A stretch of 64,000 nt of DNA from Lachnospiraceae bacterium (GTDB lineage Bacteria > Bacillota > Clostridia > Lachnospirales > Lachnospiraceae): the NCBI GenBank assembly GCA_029053015.1, contig JAIDHX010000038.1, positions 1 through 64,000 on the forward strand. Direction: 5' to 3'. A model generated the notes under the pieces. It was given only the letters and a program-made list of their open reading frames with translations. It was not told the origin of the DNA and made no database searches. This document shows, piece by piece, positions 27,352 through 37,110 of this stretch. The translations under genes and the position numbers were made by a program. Every line of letters begins with the position of its first letter. The stretch's first letter is position 1.

Positions 27352-28869
27352 CTAAATCATGTACTGGATAATATCCGCTTCGCTAAGCGTTTCGCTTCTC
27401 TCAAACTCTTTCTTTATCTCGCCGTCCTTCATAATAACCAGACGGTCAGCCATTCCGATTAATTCCGTCATTTCCTCAGATATGATGACAATGGATTTAC
27501 CTTCCTTTTTCATACGGTACATCAACTGGTACATCGCCTGCTTGACACCGATATCAACCCCTCTGGTAGGGCAGTCAAGAATTAATATCTCGCTCCCTCT
27601 TCCAATCCATTTTCCAAATACTACCTTCTGTTTATTTCCGCCGGATAAAGCCGATACATACTGATCCATCTGTGCGCACTTTACACTCAGATTGTCAATC
27701 TGCTCATTGACATATTTCTTTTCCCTGCTTGGAAGAAGCAGAAAATGTTGTATTGCAAAACGGTCAAGACCACCTATTGCAATGTTGTCACGAATGCTGG
27801 CATTCAGGCACAACGATTCGGTATCTCTGTCCTTTGCTGCGTAACCAACCTGCTGCCGCATAGCGTCTGCTTCATCTTTCAACTCTTTATTTTTTACAAT
27901 CACTTTACCTGACGACGGTTTTACGGCACCGAACAGCACTTTTCCGAGTGTGTGCATACCGCAATGGGAAAGACCGCCAATTCCCAGTATCTCGCCCTTA
28001 TGTACCTGCAGGTTAAAGTGCCTGAGCTGGTTCCCCAACTCTGCATCCCTGACCTCCATAACAACTTCTTCGCTATAACTGCCGTCATAATCGCTTCGGT
28101 AATAATCTCCCTGCATTTCCCGTCCTATCATGCTGGTCTTAATCGAATCCTCGTCAAAGTCCTCTTTTGCAAACGTCACAATAATTTTTCCGTCTCTTAA
28201 TACCGTAAGCGAATCACATACATTCATGATTTCATCTAAGTCATGCGAAATAAAAACGACCGCTTTATTTTCTTCCTTCATCTGCTCCATGATTTTGTAG
28301 ATGATGTCACGTCCAATCTGAGACAGAGCTGTTGTCGTTTCATCTACCACCAGAATTTCCGGCTTCTTTATCATGATTTTGGCGATTTCTATGAGCTTGC
28401 GGTCCTGCATATCCAGACCTGCCGTCAACTGTTCCGCCCTGATATGGGAAGCGCCGATTGCATCCAGCGCCCCCTGTGCTTCCCGCAGCATTTCTTTTCG
28501 ATTAACTACTCCCCACTTTTTCTCTTTTCCCCAAACCTTAAAGCGGTTTGTCTCTCCCAGAAAAATATTTTCTGCAACGCTGATTCCCGAAACTGTTCCG
28601 CTTTCCTGCACAATCATGCCGATTCCTTTTTCCAGAGCCCACAGCATGGAATGGGGCTCCCACTTCTGGTTTTTAAAAACCATTTCCCCCTTGTCGGCCT
28701 TCTGCATACCGGAAAGAATAGAAGTCACCGTAGACTTTCCTGAACCGTTTTCCCCAATCAATCCCAGAATTTCACCCCGCCTGATTTCAATACTGACATC
28801 ATTTAAGGCGATTGTGGAACCAAACCGTTTATCCATATGCTTTATTTCAGCAATCACTTCTTTTCCCAT
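27352..28869 (-). CDS. sugar ABC transporter ATPase with two nucleotide-binding domains
   Basis: 505 residues, RbsA/MglA type. First domain: Walker A GENGSGKST near 40, with signature and LVVDETTTALSQ Walker B. The second domain (about 265-505) has the degenerate P-loop GLSHCGMHTLG usual for this class, and SALSGGNKQKVVFGKW with ILDCPTRGVD as its signature and Walker B. Powers uptake through the two permeases. It is the first gene of the 9-gene operon, 187 bases from the divergent AraC gene. Confidence 0.9.
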   Translation of the reverse strand: MGKEVIAEIKHMDKRFGSTIALNDVSIEIRRGEILGLIGENGSGKSTVTSILSGMQKADKGEMVFKNQKWEPHSMLWALEKGIGMIVQESGTVSGISVAENIFLGETNRFKVWGKEKKWGVVNRKEMLREAQGALDAIGASHIRAEQLTAGLDMQDRKLIEIAKIMIKKPEILVVDETTTALSQIGRDIIYKIMEQMKEENKAVVFISHDLDEIMNVCDSLTVLRDGKIIVTFAKEDFDEDSIKTSMIGREMQGDYYRSDYDGSYSEEVVMEVRDAELGNQLRHFNLQVHKGEILGIGGLSHCGMHTLGKVLFGAVKPSSGKVIVKNKELKDEADAMRQQVGYAAKDRDTESLCLNASIRDNIAIGGLDRFAIQHFLLLPSREKKYVNEQIDNLSVKCAQMDQYVSALSGGNKQKVVFGKWIGRGSEILILDCPTRGVDIGVKQAMYQLMYRMKKEGKSIVIISEEMTELIGMADRLVIMKDGEIKKEFERSETLSEADIIQYMI

Positions 28870-28903
28870 AACGCTTCTGTCCTTTCCGTTTGTTTATAGT
28901 TTC

Positions 28904-28931
28904 ATTATAGGTTTATCCTCTTTCTTTTCAA
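28904..28931 (-). promoter_or_regulatory. sigma-A promoter of the sugar transport operon
   Basis: On the minus strand TTGAAA (28931-28926), 16 bases, TATAAT (28909-28904). The ATPase start codon is 35 bases downstream. It is back to back with the AraC-gene promoter. Confidence 0.7.
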
Positions 28932-28953
28932 TTGTTTGAATAGACCAATATAA

Positions 28954-28982
28954 TTGACTTTTTTATAAACTAATGTTATAAT
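28954..28982 (+). promoter_or_regulatory. sigma-A promoter of the divergent AraC gene
   Basis: TTGACT (28954-28959), 17 bases, TATAAT (28977-28982). The -10 is perfect and the -35 is 5 of 6. About 70 bases to the start codon. The AraC-binding site probably lies between the two promoters, but no clear operator repeat could be picked by eye. Confidence 0.75.
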
Positions 28983-29055
28983 TCATACATATTTATTGAT
29001 TATATTTGACATTTCATGATGGGATTGTTTATTTCTAAATGCGAGGTGCAAGCGA

Positions 29056-30102
29056 ATGGATTACGAGACACTAAAAAGTGAGATTTATAAATTGAATGAG
29101 GAAGAATCGTTTTACCGGAAATATTACTACGCCAGACAACAGGAATATTCTTTGGAAAAATTTCTCTCCCAGCTTGACATGAACATGGTATACGAAAAGC
29201 ATCTGCTTGTTCCCGAAATCGCTGATACCATCCCGCCACGCTTTGAAGATTCTTTTTTCTTTAATATGAACAATCACTCCTCCATCATCACCATGCGGCA
29301 TAACCGATACAGTCCGGCGATTGTCCATGAACACACTTTTTTTGAACTGATTTATGTCTATGATGGAAAATGTGCACAAACTATCAGTAACAACAATCTG
29401 GCTTTGCAGGCAGGCGATATCTGCATTGTCCCACCCGGCATCAAGCATTCCATCGGTGTGTTTGACGACAGCATCGTCTTAAACTGCCTGATTCGAAAGA
29501 GTACTCTGCACAATATATTTTTTAACTTTTTAAGCAATCCCAACATTCTTACCGCATTTTTCCTGAATAACATATATTCAGAAAACGGAAATGATTACAT
29601 TATCTTTCACACCGGAAGCGACTTTGAAATCCAGCGTGGTTTTCTGTACATGTATTGGGAATCCGTCAATCAGGATCTGTATTGGGAGCAAATGATTCCG
29701 AATACCTTAATGTTGATTTTCGGACTTCTGATACGCAATTATGAGAAAAGCATTGAGGTTCCCACCTTTACCCAGAAAGCCGATGTACAGCGTTTTGCCC
29801 TGCTTCAGTATATACAAAGTAATTTTGCCGCTGTGACTTTGGAACAGATTGCCGCCAAATTTCACTATACGCCGGAGTACACTTCCCGCCTGATAAAATC
29901 TACTACCGGTAAAACTTTTACGCAGATTTTGCAGCAGGTGCGTTTAGAAAAGGCGCAGGTATTGCTTCAGGATACCAATCTTTCCATTGCCAACATTGCC
30001 AATCAGATTGGTTACGAGACGCCGGAACATTTCATTCGTATCTTTAAGAAACAAATGCATTTGACGCCCACAGAATATCGCAGAAAAGGAATTATTATTT
30101 AA
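29056..30102 (+). CDS. AraC-family regulator of the sugar transport operon
   Basis: 348 residues. The middle holds a cupin sensor (about 85-170: HNRYSPAIVHEHTFFELIY, GDICIVPPGIKHSI). The C-terminal 100 residues carry two helix-turn-helix units (LEQIAAKFHYTPEYTSRLI and NIANQIGYETPEHFIRIFKK). GAGGTG precedes the ATG. Divergent from the transporter operon, so it most likely activates it in response to a sugar. The first 60 residues are charged and helical. Confidence 0.88.
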   Translation: MDYETLKSEIYKLNEEESFYRKYYYARQQEYSLEKFLSQLDMNMVYEKHLLVPEIADTIPPRFEDSFFFNMNNHSSIITMRHNRYSPAIVHEHTFFELIYVYDGKCAQTISNNNLALQAGDICIVPPGIKHSIGVFDDSIVLNCLIRKSTLHNIFFNFLSNPNILTAFFLNNIYSENGNDYIIFHTGSDFEIQRGFLYMYWESVNQDLYWEQMIPNTLMLIFGLLIRNYEKSIEVPTFTQKADVQRFALLQYIQSNFAAVTLEQIAAKFHYTPEYTSRLIKSTTGKTFTQILQQVRLEKAQVLLQDTNLSIANIANQIGYETPEHFIRIFKKQMHLTPTEYRRKGIII

Positions 30103-30108
30103 GCAAAA

Positions 30109-30141
30109 ATACCTGCCGTGGTTTTATCCACAGGCAGGTAT
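30109..30141. terminator. bidirectional intrinsic terminator
   Basis: ATACCTGCC (30109-30117) and GGCAGGTAT (30133-30141), with TGG/CCA pairing inside the loop. It separates the convergent AraC gene and fucO. Confidence 0.8.
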
Positions 30142-30156
30142 CTTCGTTTAATTACA

Positions 30157-31305
30157 TTATATCAGCGACTCATACAGCTTCGTGATATCTTCTACACTGG
30201 TTTCCTTCGGATTACCGGGTCTGCACGCATCATCGTAAGCAGACTGTGCAAGGAACGGAATATCCTCTCTCTTCACAATTTCCTTTAAGTCAGCGGGAAT
30301 TCCCACATCCGCGGACAATTTTTTAACCGCATCGACTGCCGCTTTTCTGTACTCTTCCTGCGACATGGAGTCCACATCCTTGACGCCCATCGCTCTTGCA
30401 ATTTCACGATATTTCTCACCGGTTGCCTCCGCATTGTATTCCATAACCGTAGGCAGAATGATGGCATTCGCCACACCGTGCGGCGTATCGTACAGTGCGC
30501 CAAGCGGATGCGCCATGGAATGTACAATACCAAGACCTACGTTGGAGAAGCCCATTCCCGCAACATACTGTCCAAGCGCCATATCCGCCCTTCCCTCAGG
30601 CGTATTCTCTACGGCTCCCCTCAAGGAACGCGAAATGATTTCTATTGCTTTTAAGTGGAACATATCAGACAATTCCCATGCTCCGGCTGTAATATAGCCC
30701 TCGATGGCATGTGTCAGTGCGTCCATACCCGTCGCCGCCGTTAGGCCCTTCGGCATGGTTGACATCATATCCGGATCAACAAACGCAACCACCGGAATGT
30801 CCTTAGGGTCAACGCAGACCATTTTACGGTTCTTTGCCGCATCCGTGATAACATAATTGATAGTTACCTCTGCAGCCGTTCCTGCTGTGGTCGGAACTGC
30901 AAAAATGGGAACAGATTTGTTTTTGGTGGGCGCTACTCCCTCAAGGCTTACCACATCTGCAAATTCAGGATTATTTATAATAATACCGATTGCCTTTGCC
31001 GTGTCCATGGAAGAACCGCCGCCGACTGCTACCAGATAATCTGCGCCGGACTTTTTGAACGCTTCCACACCATTCTGTACATTTTCAATCGTCGGATTGG
31101 GCTTGATATCAGAGTAAATCTCATAGTCAAGCTTTGCATCAGAAAGCACCTCAAATACCTTCTTTGTCACGCCGAACTTAATCAAATCCGGGTCAGAGCA
31201 CACAAATGCCTTTTTGAATCCCCTTCCTTTTGCTTCCGTTGCAATTTCCGAAATCGCGCCGGCTCCGTGGTAGGATGTCTCGTTGAGTACAAATCTGTTT
31301 GCCAT
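30157..31305 (-). CDS. fucO: lactaldehyde reductase
   Basis: 382 residues, the usual length of FucO (about 382-383). Iron-dependent alcohol dehydrogenase fold: GGGSSMDTAKAIG binds NAD, PTTAGTAAEVT is a family motif, and the metal ligands lie in DALTHAIEGY and HSMAHPLGALYDTPHG. Reduces L-lactaldehyde, made by the aldolase step, to 1,2-propanediol. AAGGAG is 8 bases before the ATG. Last gene of the rhamnose series, 32 bases after rhaD. Confidence 0.92.
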   Translation of the reverse strand: MANRFVLNETSYHGAGAISEIATEAKGRGFKKAFVCSDPDLIKFGVTKKVFEVLSDAKLDYEIYSDIKPNPTIENVQNGVEAFKKSGADYLVAVGGGSSMDTAKAIGIIINNPEFADVVSLEGVAPTKNKSVPIFAVPTTAGTAAEVTINYVITDAAKNRKMVCVDPKDIPVVAFVDPDMMSTMPKGLTAATGMDALTHAIEGYITAGAWELSDMFHLKAIEIISRSLRGAVENTPEGRADMALGQYVAGMGFSNVGLGIVHSMAHPLGALYDTPHGVANAIILPTVMEYNAEATGEKYREIARAMGVKDVDSMSQEEYRKAAVDAVKKLSADVGIPADLKEIVKREDIPFLAQSAYDDACRPGNPKETSVEDITKLYESLI

Positions 31306-31337
31306 AATACTTCTCCTTTAAATTTATATTTTATTTT

Positions 31338-32162
31338 TTACTTCTCATATAAAAATTTCTCCGGCAGCGTCACCTTAAAATCCTTCGCCAGCTTTCTGAA
31401 ATCGTCCGGTAAAATGGTCTGCCGTTTGTTTGGCTGCATGGACAAAAGCTTTACCAGAATCTCAGCCGCCTTCTCAATGGTATGCATAAGCCCAAATGTC
31501 AAATCAAAATCCTCGCCTGCAGCAAACAAGCCGTGATGCGCCCAGACTGCCGCATCATATTCCTTCATCAGACGGCTGGTCTCCACTGCAATCTCCCTGC
31601 CGCCCGGCACCATCCATGGCACAACACCGATTCCACCGGGAAATACCACGGGACATTCCGTCGCCATTTCCCATAACTCCCTTGTAAATACCTCATCTGA
31701 CAGCGGCAGCACAAAGGTAAGGGCAATCACATTTGTGGTGTGAGCATGGTAAATAACCCGATACCTTCCGCCCGTCAATTCCTTTTTCACCTCATGATTC
31801 ATCAGATGGGTTGGCAGTTCGGAGGTGGGTCTGCCGCCATTCACAAGCCCCCATATAATTCGGTAGTTTTCCCCTTTTTCATCCAGTTCAATCATACAGA
31901 TAGAATCTTCCGGCTTGATAATAACATTTCTGAAATACTTTCCGCTTCCCGTCACTAAAAAGTACTCGCCGGCAAGCTTCGGTACTGATGTGCCGATCGG
32001 CTGCCAGTCCCTGACGCTGAAATTTTCCTTTACACTCTCCACTTCTTCCGGCTTTACGCGGTAGGACAGGTTGCCGCCATTCCTCTCATGCCAGCCCTGC
32101 TCCCAACCGTCATTTGCCATTCTGATAAAGCCTTGTACAAATTCTGCTTCCAAGAATTTCAT
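31338..32162 (-). CDS. rhaD: L-rhamnulose-1-phosphate aldolase
   Basis: 274 residues, the RhaD length. The class II aldolase zinc site is visible as IYHAHTTN and WAHHGLFA, with a Glu in GGRPTSELPTH. It splits rhamnulose 1-phosphate into dihydroxyacetone phosphate and lactaldehyde. 38 bases after rhaA, with the Shine-Dalgarno AAGGAACGG. Confidence 0.93.
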   Translation of the reverse strand: MKFLEAEFVQGFIRMANDGWEQGWHERNGGNLSYRVKPEEVESVKENFSVRDWQPIGTSVPKLAGEYFLVTGSGKYFRNVIIKPEDSICMIELDEKGENYRIIWGLVNGGRPTSELPTHLMNHEVKKELTGGRYRVIYHAHTTNVIALTFVLPLSDEVFTRELWEMATECPVVFPGGIGVVPWMVPGGREIAVETSRLMKEYDAAVWAHHGLFAAGEDFDLTFGLMHTIEKAAEILVKLLSMQPNKRQTILPDDFRKLAKDFKVTLPEKFLYEK

Positions 32163-32200
32163 TTCAATATCCGTTCCTTTCTTAAAATTATAAATTGTCC

Positions 32201-33457
32201 TTACCGCTTCCGCAACACTTCCTCATCGTACTTTTTCACGGTTTCAAGCCAGCTCTTGTCCGCTGTTACACCGCAGCGCTCGCAATATTCTGTCCAAACT
32301 GCCCCAAAGGGATAGTTTTTCAGTTCTTCCTGCCATACCATCAGCTCTGTCATACGGTTTTCATCCTGCAGCCTTGCAAGCATATCGTTCGGCGTACAAA
32401 GAGCGCCAAGCAGCGCCTTCTGCCAGCTTCTGAAGCCGACTACCCATGCCGCTATCCGGTTGATACTTGCATCAAAATAATCAAGCGCCATGTAGACACG
32501 GTTCAAGGCATTGCAGCGTACAATTTCTTTTGCCATCTCCTTCGTTTCGTCATCAAAAAGCACTACATGGTCGCTGTCCCAGCGCACCGGTCTCGTGATA
32601 TGCAGTGCAATTTCAGGATAAAAGCACAAAAGCGCCGGAATCTTGTCGGACACAAACTCAGTTGGATGGTAATGCCCGTTGTCCATCAGCGGAAGACAGC
32701 CCTCATGCGTTGCCGCAAAACTCAAGGTAAATTCTGCACTGCCAGCCGTATAGGACTCCACGCCAATGCCAAACACCTTGGATTCCACACAGGGCTTCAC
32801 CAACTTCTTGTCATAAGGCTCCGCTAAAATCTGCTCAATGGAATCCTTGTAGCGCATACGGGGCGCCATTCGGTCCGCCGGAATGTCCTTATAGCCATCG
32901 CCCGTCCAGATATTCATGACACAGGGCGTTCCCGTCTCTTTTGCAAAGTATTCCGATATGCGGATACATGCCTTACCGTGCTCTATCCAGAACCTTCTTG
33001 TCTCCTCGTCCGGACTTGAGAGCGTCAGACCATCCTTTATTCTATCATGAGAAAAGAAGGTTGGATTAAAATCAATTCCCATGTTTCTTTCTTTTGCAAA
33101 TGCCACCCATTTTGCAAAATGCTTCGGTGCAAGTTCATTGCGGTCTGCATGTTCTCCCTCTTCAAAAATAGCATAGCTTGCATGCAGATTCAGTTTTTTC
33201 TTTCCCGGCATCAAGGAAAGCGCCATATCCATGTCCTGCATAAGCTGCTCCGGCGTCTTTGCCTTTCCGGGGTAATTTCCTGTGGTCTGGATGCCGCCGG
33301 TCAGGGGACCCTCATGGTCGAAGCCCGTCACGTCGTCTCCCTGCCAGCAGTGCAGGGAAACCGGAATTTCCTTTAATTTTTCCATGGCGGCGTCGGTGTC
33401 CACCCCAATTGCCGCATACATCTCTTTCGCTGCCTGATAAGTTTCTTTTTGATTCAT
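32201..33457 (-). CDS. rhaA: L-rhamnose isomerase
   Basis: 418 residues from ATG 33457 (AAAGGAAG upstream), matching the usual 419-residue family length; a longer frame to 33520 lacks this. TIM-barrel isomerase with the metal-site segments DFNPTFFSHD, NGHYHPTE and RPVRWDSDHVV. Converts L-rhamnose to L-rhamnulose. Middle gene of rhaB-rhaA-rhaD-fucO. Confidence 0.94.
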   Translation of the reverse strand: MNQKETYQAAKEMYAAIGVDTDAAMEKLKEIPVSLHCWQGDDVTGFDHEGPLTGGIQTTGNYPGKAKTPEQLMQDMDMALSLMPGKKKLNLHASYAIFEEGEHADRNELAPKHFAKWVAFAKERNMGIDFNPTFFSHDRIKDGLTLSSPDEETRRFWIEHGKACIRISEYFAKETGTPCVMNIWTGDGYKDIPADRMAPRMRYKDSIEQILAEPYDKKLVKPCVESKVFGIGVESYTAGSAEFTLSFAATHEGCLPLMDNGHYHPTEFVSDKIPALLCFYPEIALHITRPVRWDSDHVVLFDDETKEMAKEIVRCNALNRVYMALDYFDASINRIAAWVVGFRSWQKALLGALCTPNDMLARLQDENRMTELMVWQEELKNYPFGAVWTEYCERCGVTADKSWLETVKKYDEEVLRKR

Positions 33458-33521
33458 TTTTGCTCTTCCTTTCTTTATTTTTGATGAATGTTTTCGGAAA
33501 ACAAGATCGTAATTATTCATT

Positions 33522-34922
33522 TTAGGGAGTATACTGCACGATGGGGAAGGACTGCCCGATTACATGCCTTGCCTCCTGTAAATCCGCCAGTTCACCCGCT
33601 GCTATCATCTGCGCTGCTATATTTCCGATTGCGGTCGCCTCCACGGGCCCCGCATAGACGGTTCTTCCTGTCGCTTTGGCAGTAAGACGGTTTAAATAGT
33701 CCGCATTTGCACCGCCGCCCACAATATGAATATTGGAATAGTGTACACCTGTCCTCTCTTCAATTTCCTCTATGGCTTCTGCATAGCATTTTGCAAGACT
33801 GTTGTAGATAACCGCAGCCACCTGCGCAATGCCTTCCGGAACCTGCTGTCCCGATTGACGGCATGCCTCCTGCACCTGTTCCGTCATGCTTTTGGGCGCA
33901 AGAAAACAATCGTCATTGCAATCCACAATAGAGGCTATTTCACTTTGGGAAGCCATATCACAGATTTCCCCGTAACCCAGATTTCCGCCTATTTCCTTTT
34001 TTACGGACTGTATCATCCAAAGCCCCATGATATTTTTCAGATAACGGAAGCGCCCGTCATAGCCGCCCTCGTTTGTCAGGTTGTGCCGTCTGCTCTCAAG
34101 AGAACAGTCCGCCGCTGCAAGTTCCGTCCCCATCAGCGACCATGTGCCTGAACTGATGTAGAGCATTTCCTCTCCCTCCTCCGGCACCGCCACCACCGCC
34201 GAACCGGTATCATGGGTTGCGGGAAGCACCACCTGGCAATCATAGCCAACCTCTCTTTGAATTTCCTCTCGCAAACTGCCAAGCCTGCTGCCAGGCATCA
34301 GGATATCCTGAAAAATCTCTTTGGGATAACCCAGTCTGTTTATCAGTTCATCGTCCCAAGTCTTTGTCATCGGGCTTACCAACTGTGTGGTTGTAGCGTT
34401 TGTGTACTCTGACGCCGCCCTGCCCGTAAGAAGAAAATGAAGGTAGTCGGGAATCAGCAAAAGCTTTTTCGCTGCCTTTAACTGTTCCGGCTTTTTCTCT
34501 TTTAACGCCATAAGCTGATAAATGGTGTTAAACGGCTGCTTCTGGATTCCCGTTGCCGCATACAGCGCTGCTTCATCCACGCTTTCGTACACCTTTCTAT
34601 CCATGCCCTTCGTCCTGCCGTCGCGGTAAGCCACCGCATTGCCGATTTTCTTATCAGCCTCGTCAAGGAGCACAAAATCCACCGCCCATGTGTCAATCCC
34701 CATGCTCGCAGGTATCTTCCCAAGCTCCCTGCATTTTTTCATGCCGGTAAGGATTTCTGCAAAAAGCCTGTCTGTATCCCACACCAGCTCACCGTCTTTT
34801 TCCAACATACCGTTCGGAAAACGATGCACCTCTTCTGTGATGATTTTTCCGTTTTCCTGATGTGCCAGTATATGCCGCCCGCCGGAAGCACCAATATCAA
34901 CTGCAAGATAATACTTTTTCAT
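33522..34922 (-). CDS. rhaB: rhamnulokinase
   Basis: 466 residues from ATG 34922, with GGGAGGG upstream; the 57 bases before it do not read as a plausible N terminus. FGGY kinase: the phosphate-binding DIGASGGR near the start, MGIDTWAVDF, PATHDTGSAVVAVP and YISSGTWSLMG, with a C-terminal GGGANADYLNRLTA ATPase motif. Phosphorylates L-rhamnulose. It follows the terminator at 34967-35000, so it has its own weak promoter or depends on read-through from the AraC gene. Confidence 0.93.
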   Translation of the reverse strand: MKKYYLAVDIGASGGRHILAHQENGKIITEEVHRFPNGMLEKDGELVWDTDRLFAEILTGMKKCRELGKIPASMGIDTWAVDFVLLDEADKKIGNAVAYRDGRTKGMDRKVYESVDEAALYAATGIQKQPFNTIYQLMALKEKKPEQLKAAKKLLLIPDYLHFLLTGRAASEYTNATTTQLVSPMTKTWDDELINRLGYPKEIFQDILMPGSRLGSLREEIQREVGYDCQVVLPATHDTGSAVVAVPEEGEEMLYISSGTWSLMGTELAAADCSLESRRHNLTNEGGYDGRFRYLKNIMGLWMIQSVKKEIGGNLGYGEICDMASQSEIASIVDCNDDCFLAPKSMTEQVQEACRQSGQQVPEGIAQVAAVIYNSLAKCYAEAIEEIEERTGVHYSNIHIVGGGANADYLNRLTAKATGRTVYAGPVEATAIGNIAAQMIAAGELADLQEARHVIGQSFPIVQYTP

Positions 34923-34966
34923 TCCATACCCTCCCGTTTTTTTAATTTTATCTAAAAGCCGGCAAT

Positions 34967-35000
34967 AAAAAAAGAACACCTTTTGTTTAAAAAAGTGTCC
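34967..35000 (-). terminator. terminator between AraC gene and rhaB
   Basis: On the minus strand GGACACTTTT ... AAAAGGTGTTC (35000-34974) followed by seven T (34973-34967). No convincing promoter is visible in the 45 bases between it and the rhaB start. It may therefore act as an attenuator that lets the regulator gene and the catabolic genes be expressed at different levels. Confidence 0.7.
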
Positions 35001-35014
35001 TTATTTGCCACACG

Positions 35015-35971
35015 TTACCGCATCCGGTATCTGCGCGGCGTCATACCGTAACGCTTATCAAAAATGCGGTGGAAATAACTGATATTGTCATACCCTACCG
35101 CCACGGCGATATCCGCGACGGACATTGCCGTATGCTCCAAGAGATATGCCGCCTGATTCAGCCGTTTTTCCTGTAAAAGTTCCGTGTAGGTCTTTCCCGT
35201 TACTTTTTTAATTTCCTTAGAAAGCCAGTAAAAATCATAGTGAAGCTGTCCGGCAAGCTCTGATAACCCACCGTCCCGATAATGCTCTTCAATATAATCC
35301 AGCACAGCAATTGCAATCCTCTGCTGCCCGCTTTCTGCGCTCATCTCCATGCGGTCTAAATGATTCATCAACTGAAGAAAAAGGAGACCCATTGTCGCCT
35401 GATTGATGCTTCGTCTGTTGGGCTGTCGGTTTTTGACGGACCATATCAGATTTTCCACCAGATTTTGCACCGGAAGAATGTCCGCCACCTTAAAGTGCAT
35501 ATAGCCTGATGTCGCATTTTCACCCTTAAGGCAGTCAATCACAAAATCCCTGAGCTGGTTCTTTTCCTCCCCCATCATCTTAAGGCTGTAGTCAAAAAAC
35601 TCCGGCAGGATAATAAAATTGATTGCTATGTCATTTTCCCCCGCCGGATATATCTCCTGTACCGCCTTTTGGTTGAGGAACAAAAGCTCGCCCTCCTGTA
35701 AAACCACATCGGCGTCATCTATGATGTGGCGGGTGCTGCCCGTACACATATAGATGACTTCGATATAATTATGAGTATGCTTCGGAAAATGCACAAACCG
35801 CGTATGGGTTCTCGCCTGAATCAGTTTCCCCGCCTCCAGCAGTTTTCGCGCGTCAACGATATCTTCCCCGGCGGACATATAAATTTCCTTTTCAATTTCC
35901 GTCCTGCCCGCCAGAATATTTTCTTCCTCCGGCGTGATTTTTTTAAGCTCTTCCAGTAACTCCGCCGTCAT
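35015..35971 (-). CDS. AraC-family regulator, rhamnose type
   Basis: 318 residues with an N-terminal cupin (about 55-130: RTHTRFVHFPKHTHNYIEVIY and EGELLFLNQKAVQEIYP) and two C-terminal helix-turn-helix units (ELAGQLHYDFYWLSKEIKK; VADIAVAVGYDNISYFHRIF). The start codon lies one base after the stop of the reductase gene, so translation is coupled. Position before rhaB suggests it is the rhamnose-responsive activator of the catabolic genes, as RhaS/RhaR are in other bacteria, though it is not an orthologue by order. Confidence 0.85.
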   Translation of the reverse strand: MTAELLEELKKITPEEENILAGRTEIEKEIYMSAGEDIVDARKLLEAGKLIQARTHTRFVHFPKHTHNYIEVIYMCTGSTRHIIDDADVVLQEGELLFLNQKAVQEIYPAGENDIAINFIILPEFFDYSLKMMGEEKNQLRDFVIDCLKGENATSGYMHFKVADILPVQNLVENLIWSVKNRQPNRRSINQATMGLLFLQLMNHLDRMEMSAESGQQRIAIAVLDYIEEHYRDGGLSELAGQLHYDFYWLSKEIKKVTGKTYTELLQEKRLNQAAYLLEHTAMSVADIAVAVGYDNISYFHRIFDKRYGMTPRRYRMR

Positions 35972-35972
35972 A

Positions 35973-37109
35973 TCAGTTCATTCCCAGTTTTTGTGTAAAA
36001 TCCGACATTGCCGCTGAAATCTTGAGCTGCTGCGGGCATACGGCTTCACAGCTCTTGCAGCCAATGCAGGCGGAAGGCAGTTTCTCCTTCGGAACCGCCA
36101 TCAGCGCCATCGGTGCGATAAAACCGCCTCCGGTGAAGCAATGCTCATTATACAATTCAATCAGTTCCGGAATATTCAACCCTTTCGGACAATGGCTCAC
36201 GCAGTAGTGGCATGCCGTACAGGGCAGGCTGTCTTTCTTTACCATTTCCTCTGCAATGCCAAGCAGGGCTTTCATCTCCTCATCATGTAAGGGCTTATCC
36301 GTCTCACAGGTGTGAATATTGTCCTGAAGCTGCTCCATGCTCGACATACCCGAAAGCACCACTTTTACCTCCGGTATCGTCTGCAGGAAACGGAACGCCC
36401 ACGCCGGTATTCCCTCATCCGGCCGCAACGCCTTCAGTTTTGCCGCATCCGTCTCAGGAAGGGAAGCCAGCCGTCCGCCCCGCAGAGGCTCCATCACCCA
36501 TACGGGAATTCCGTACTCCTTTAACAATTCCACCTTCGCCTTTGCATCCTGAAAACTCCAGTCCAGCCAGTTGAGCTGAATCTGGCAGAACTCCATATGC
36601 TCACCATAGGCATCCAGAAAACGCTTTATAATATTATAGCTTCCGTGTGCCGAAAAACCGAGATGCCGTATGCGGCCGTTCTCCTTCTGCTTCATTAAAT
36701 ATGCAAAGATACCGTATTTCTCGTCCAAATATGCATCGATATTCATCTCGCACACATTGTGGAACAGGTAAAAGTCAAAGTATTCCACACGGCATTTTTC
36801 AAGCTGGCGCTCAAATATCTCCTCCACCTTTCCCATGTTGGAGAGATCATAGCCGGGGAATTTTGTCGCAAGATAATAGCTTTCCCGCGGATAACCGCTT
36901 AAAATTTTCCCTAAAACCAATTCAGAATTACCGTCATGGTAACCCCAAGCGGTGTCATAATAGTTGATTCCCTTCTCCATCGCGCTGGCAACCATCTCGG
37001 CAGCCTTTTCCTCGTCGATTTTAGCATCGTCGCCGTCCACTACCGGCAGACGCATAGCACCCAATCCAAGTGCTGAAAGCTTTAAATCCTGATACTCCTT
37101 GTAAAGCAT
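35973..37109 (-). CDS. aldo/keto reductase with C-terminal ferredoxin domain
   Basis: 378 residues. TIM-barrel aldo/keto reductase (1-275; catalytic Tyr in YYDTAWGYHDG, Lys in LATKFPG, His in FHNVCEMN) joined to a two-cluster ferredoxin tail. The Cys motifs are CTACHYCVSHCPKG near 295 and CIGCKSCEAVCPQQ near 350. This fused type is common in Clostridia and could reduce an aldehyde or sugar with electrons from ferredoxin or deliver them to one. Its location suggests work on lactaldehyde or a rhamnose-derived aldehyde. AAGGAGG precedes the ATG. Confidence 0.88.
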   Translation of the reverse strand: MLYKEYQDLKLSALGLGAMRLPVVDGDDAKIDEEKAAEMVASAMEKGINYYDTAWGYHDGNSELVLGKILSGYPRESYYLATKFPGYDLSNMGKVEEIFERQLEKCRVEYFDFYLFHNVCEMNIDAYLDEKYGIFAYLMKQKENGRIRHLGFSAHGSYNIIKRFLDAYGEHMEFCQIQLNWLDWSFQDAKAKVELLKEYGIPVWVMEPLRGGRLASLPETDAAKLKALRPDEGIPAWAFRFLQTIPEVKVVLSGMSSMEQLQDNIHTCETDKPLHDEEMKALLGIAEEMVKKDSLPCTACHYCVSHCPKGLNIPELIELYNEHCFTGGGFIAPMALMAVPKEKLPSACIGCKSCEAVCPQQLKISAAMSDFTQKLGMN

Positions 37110-37110
37110 G

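Noticed and set aside
29000-29060. Catabolite-repression (cre) site before the AraC gene
   Set aside because: TGCAAGCGAATGGA resembles the left half of a cre site but the right half does not match, and it overlaps the ribosome site and start codon.
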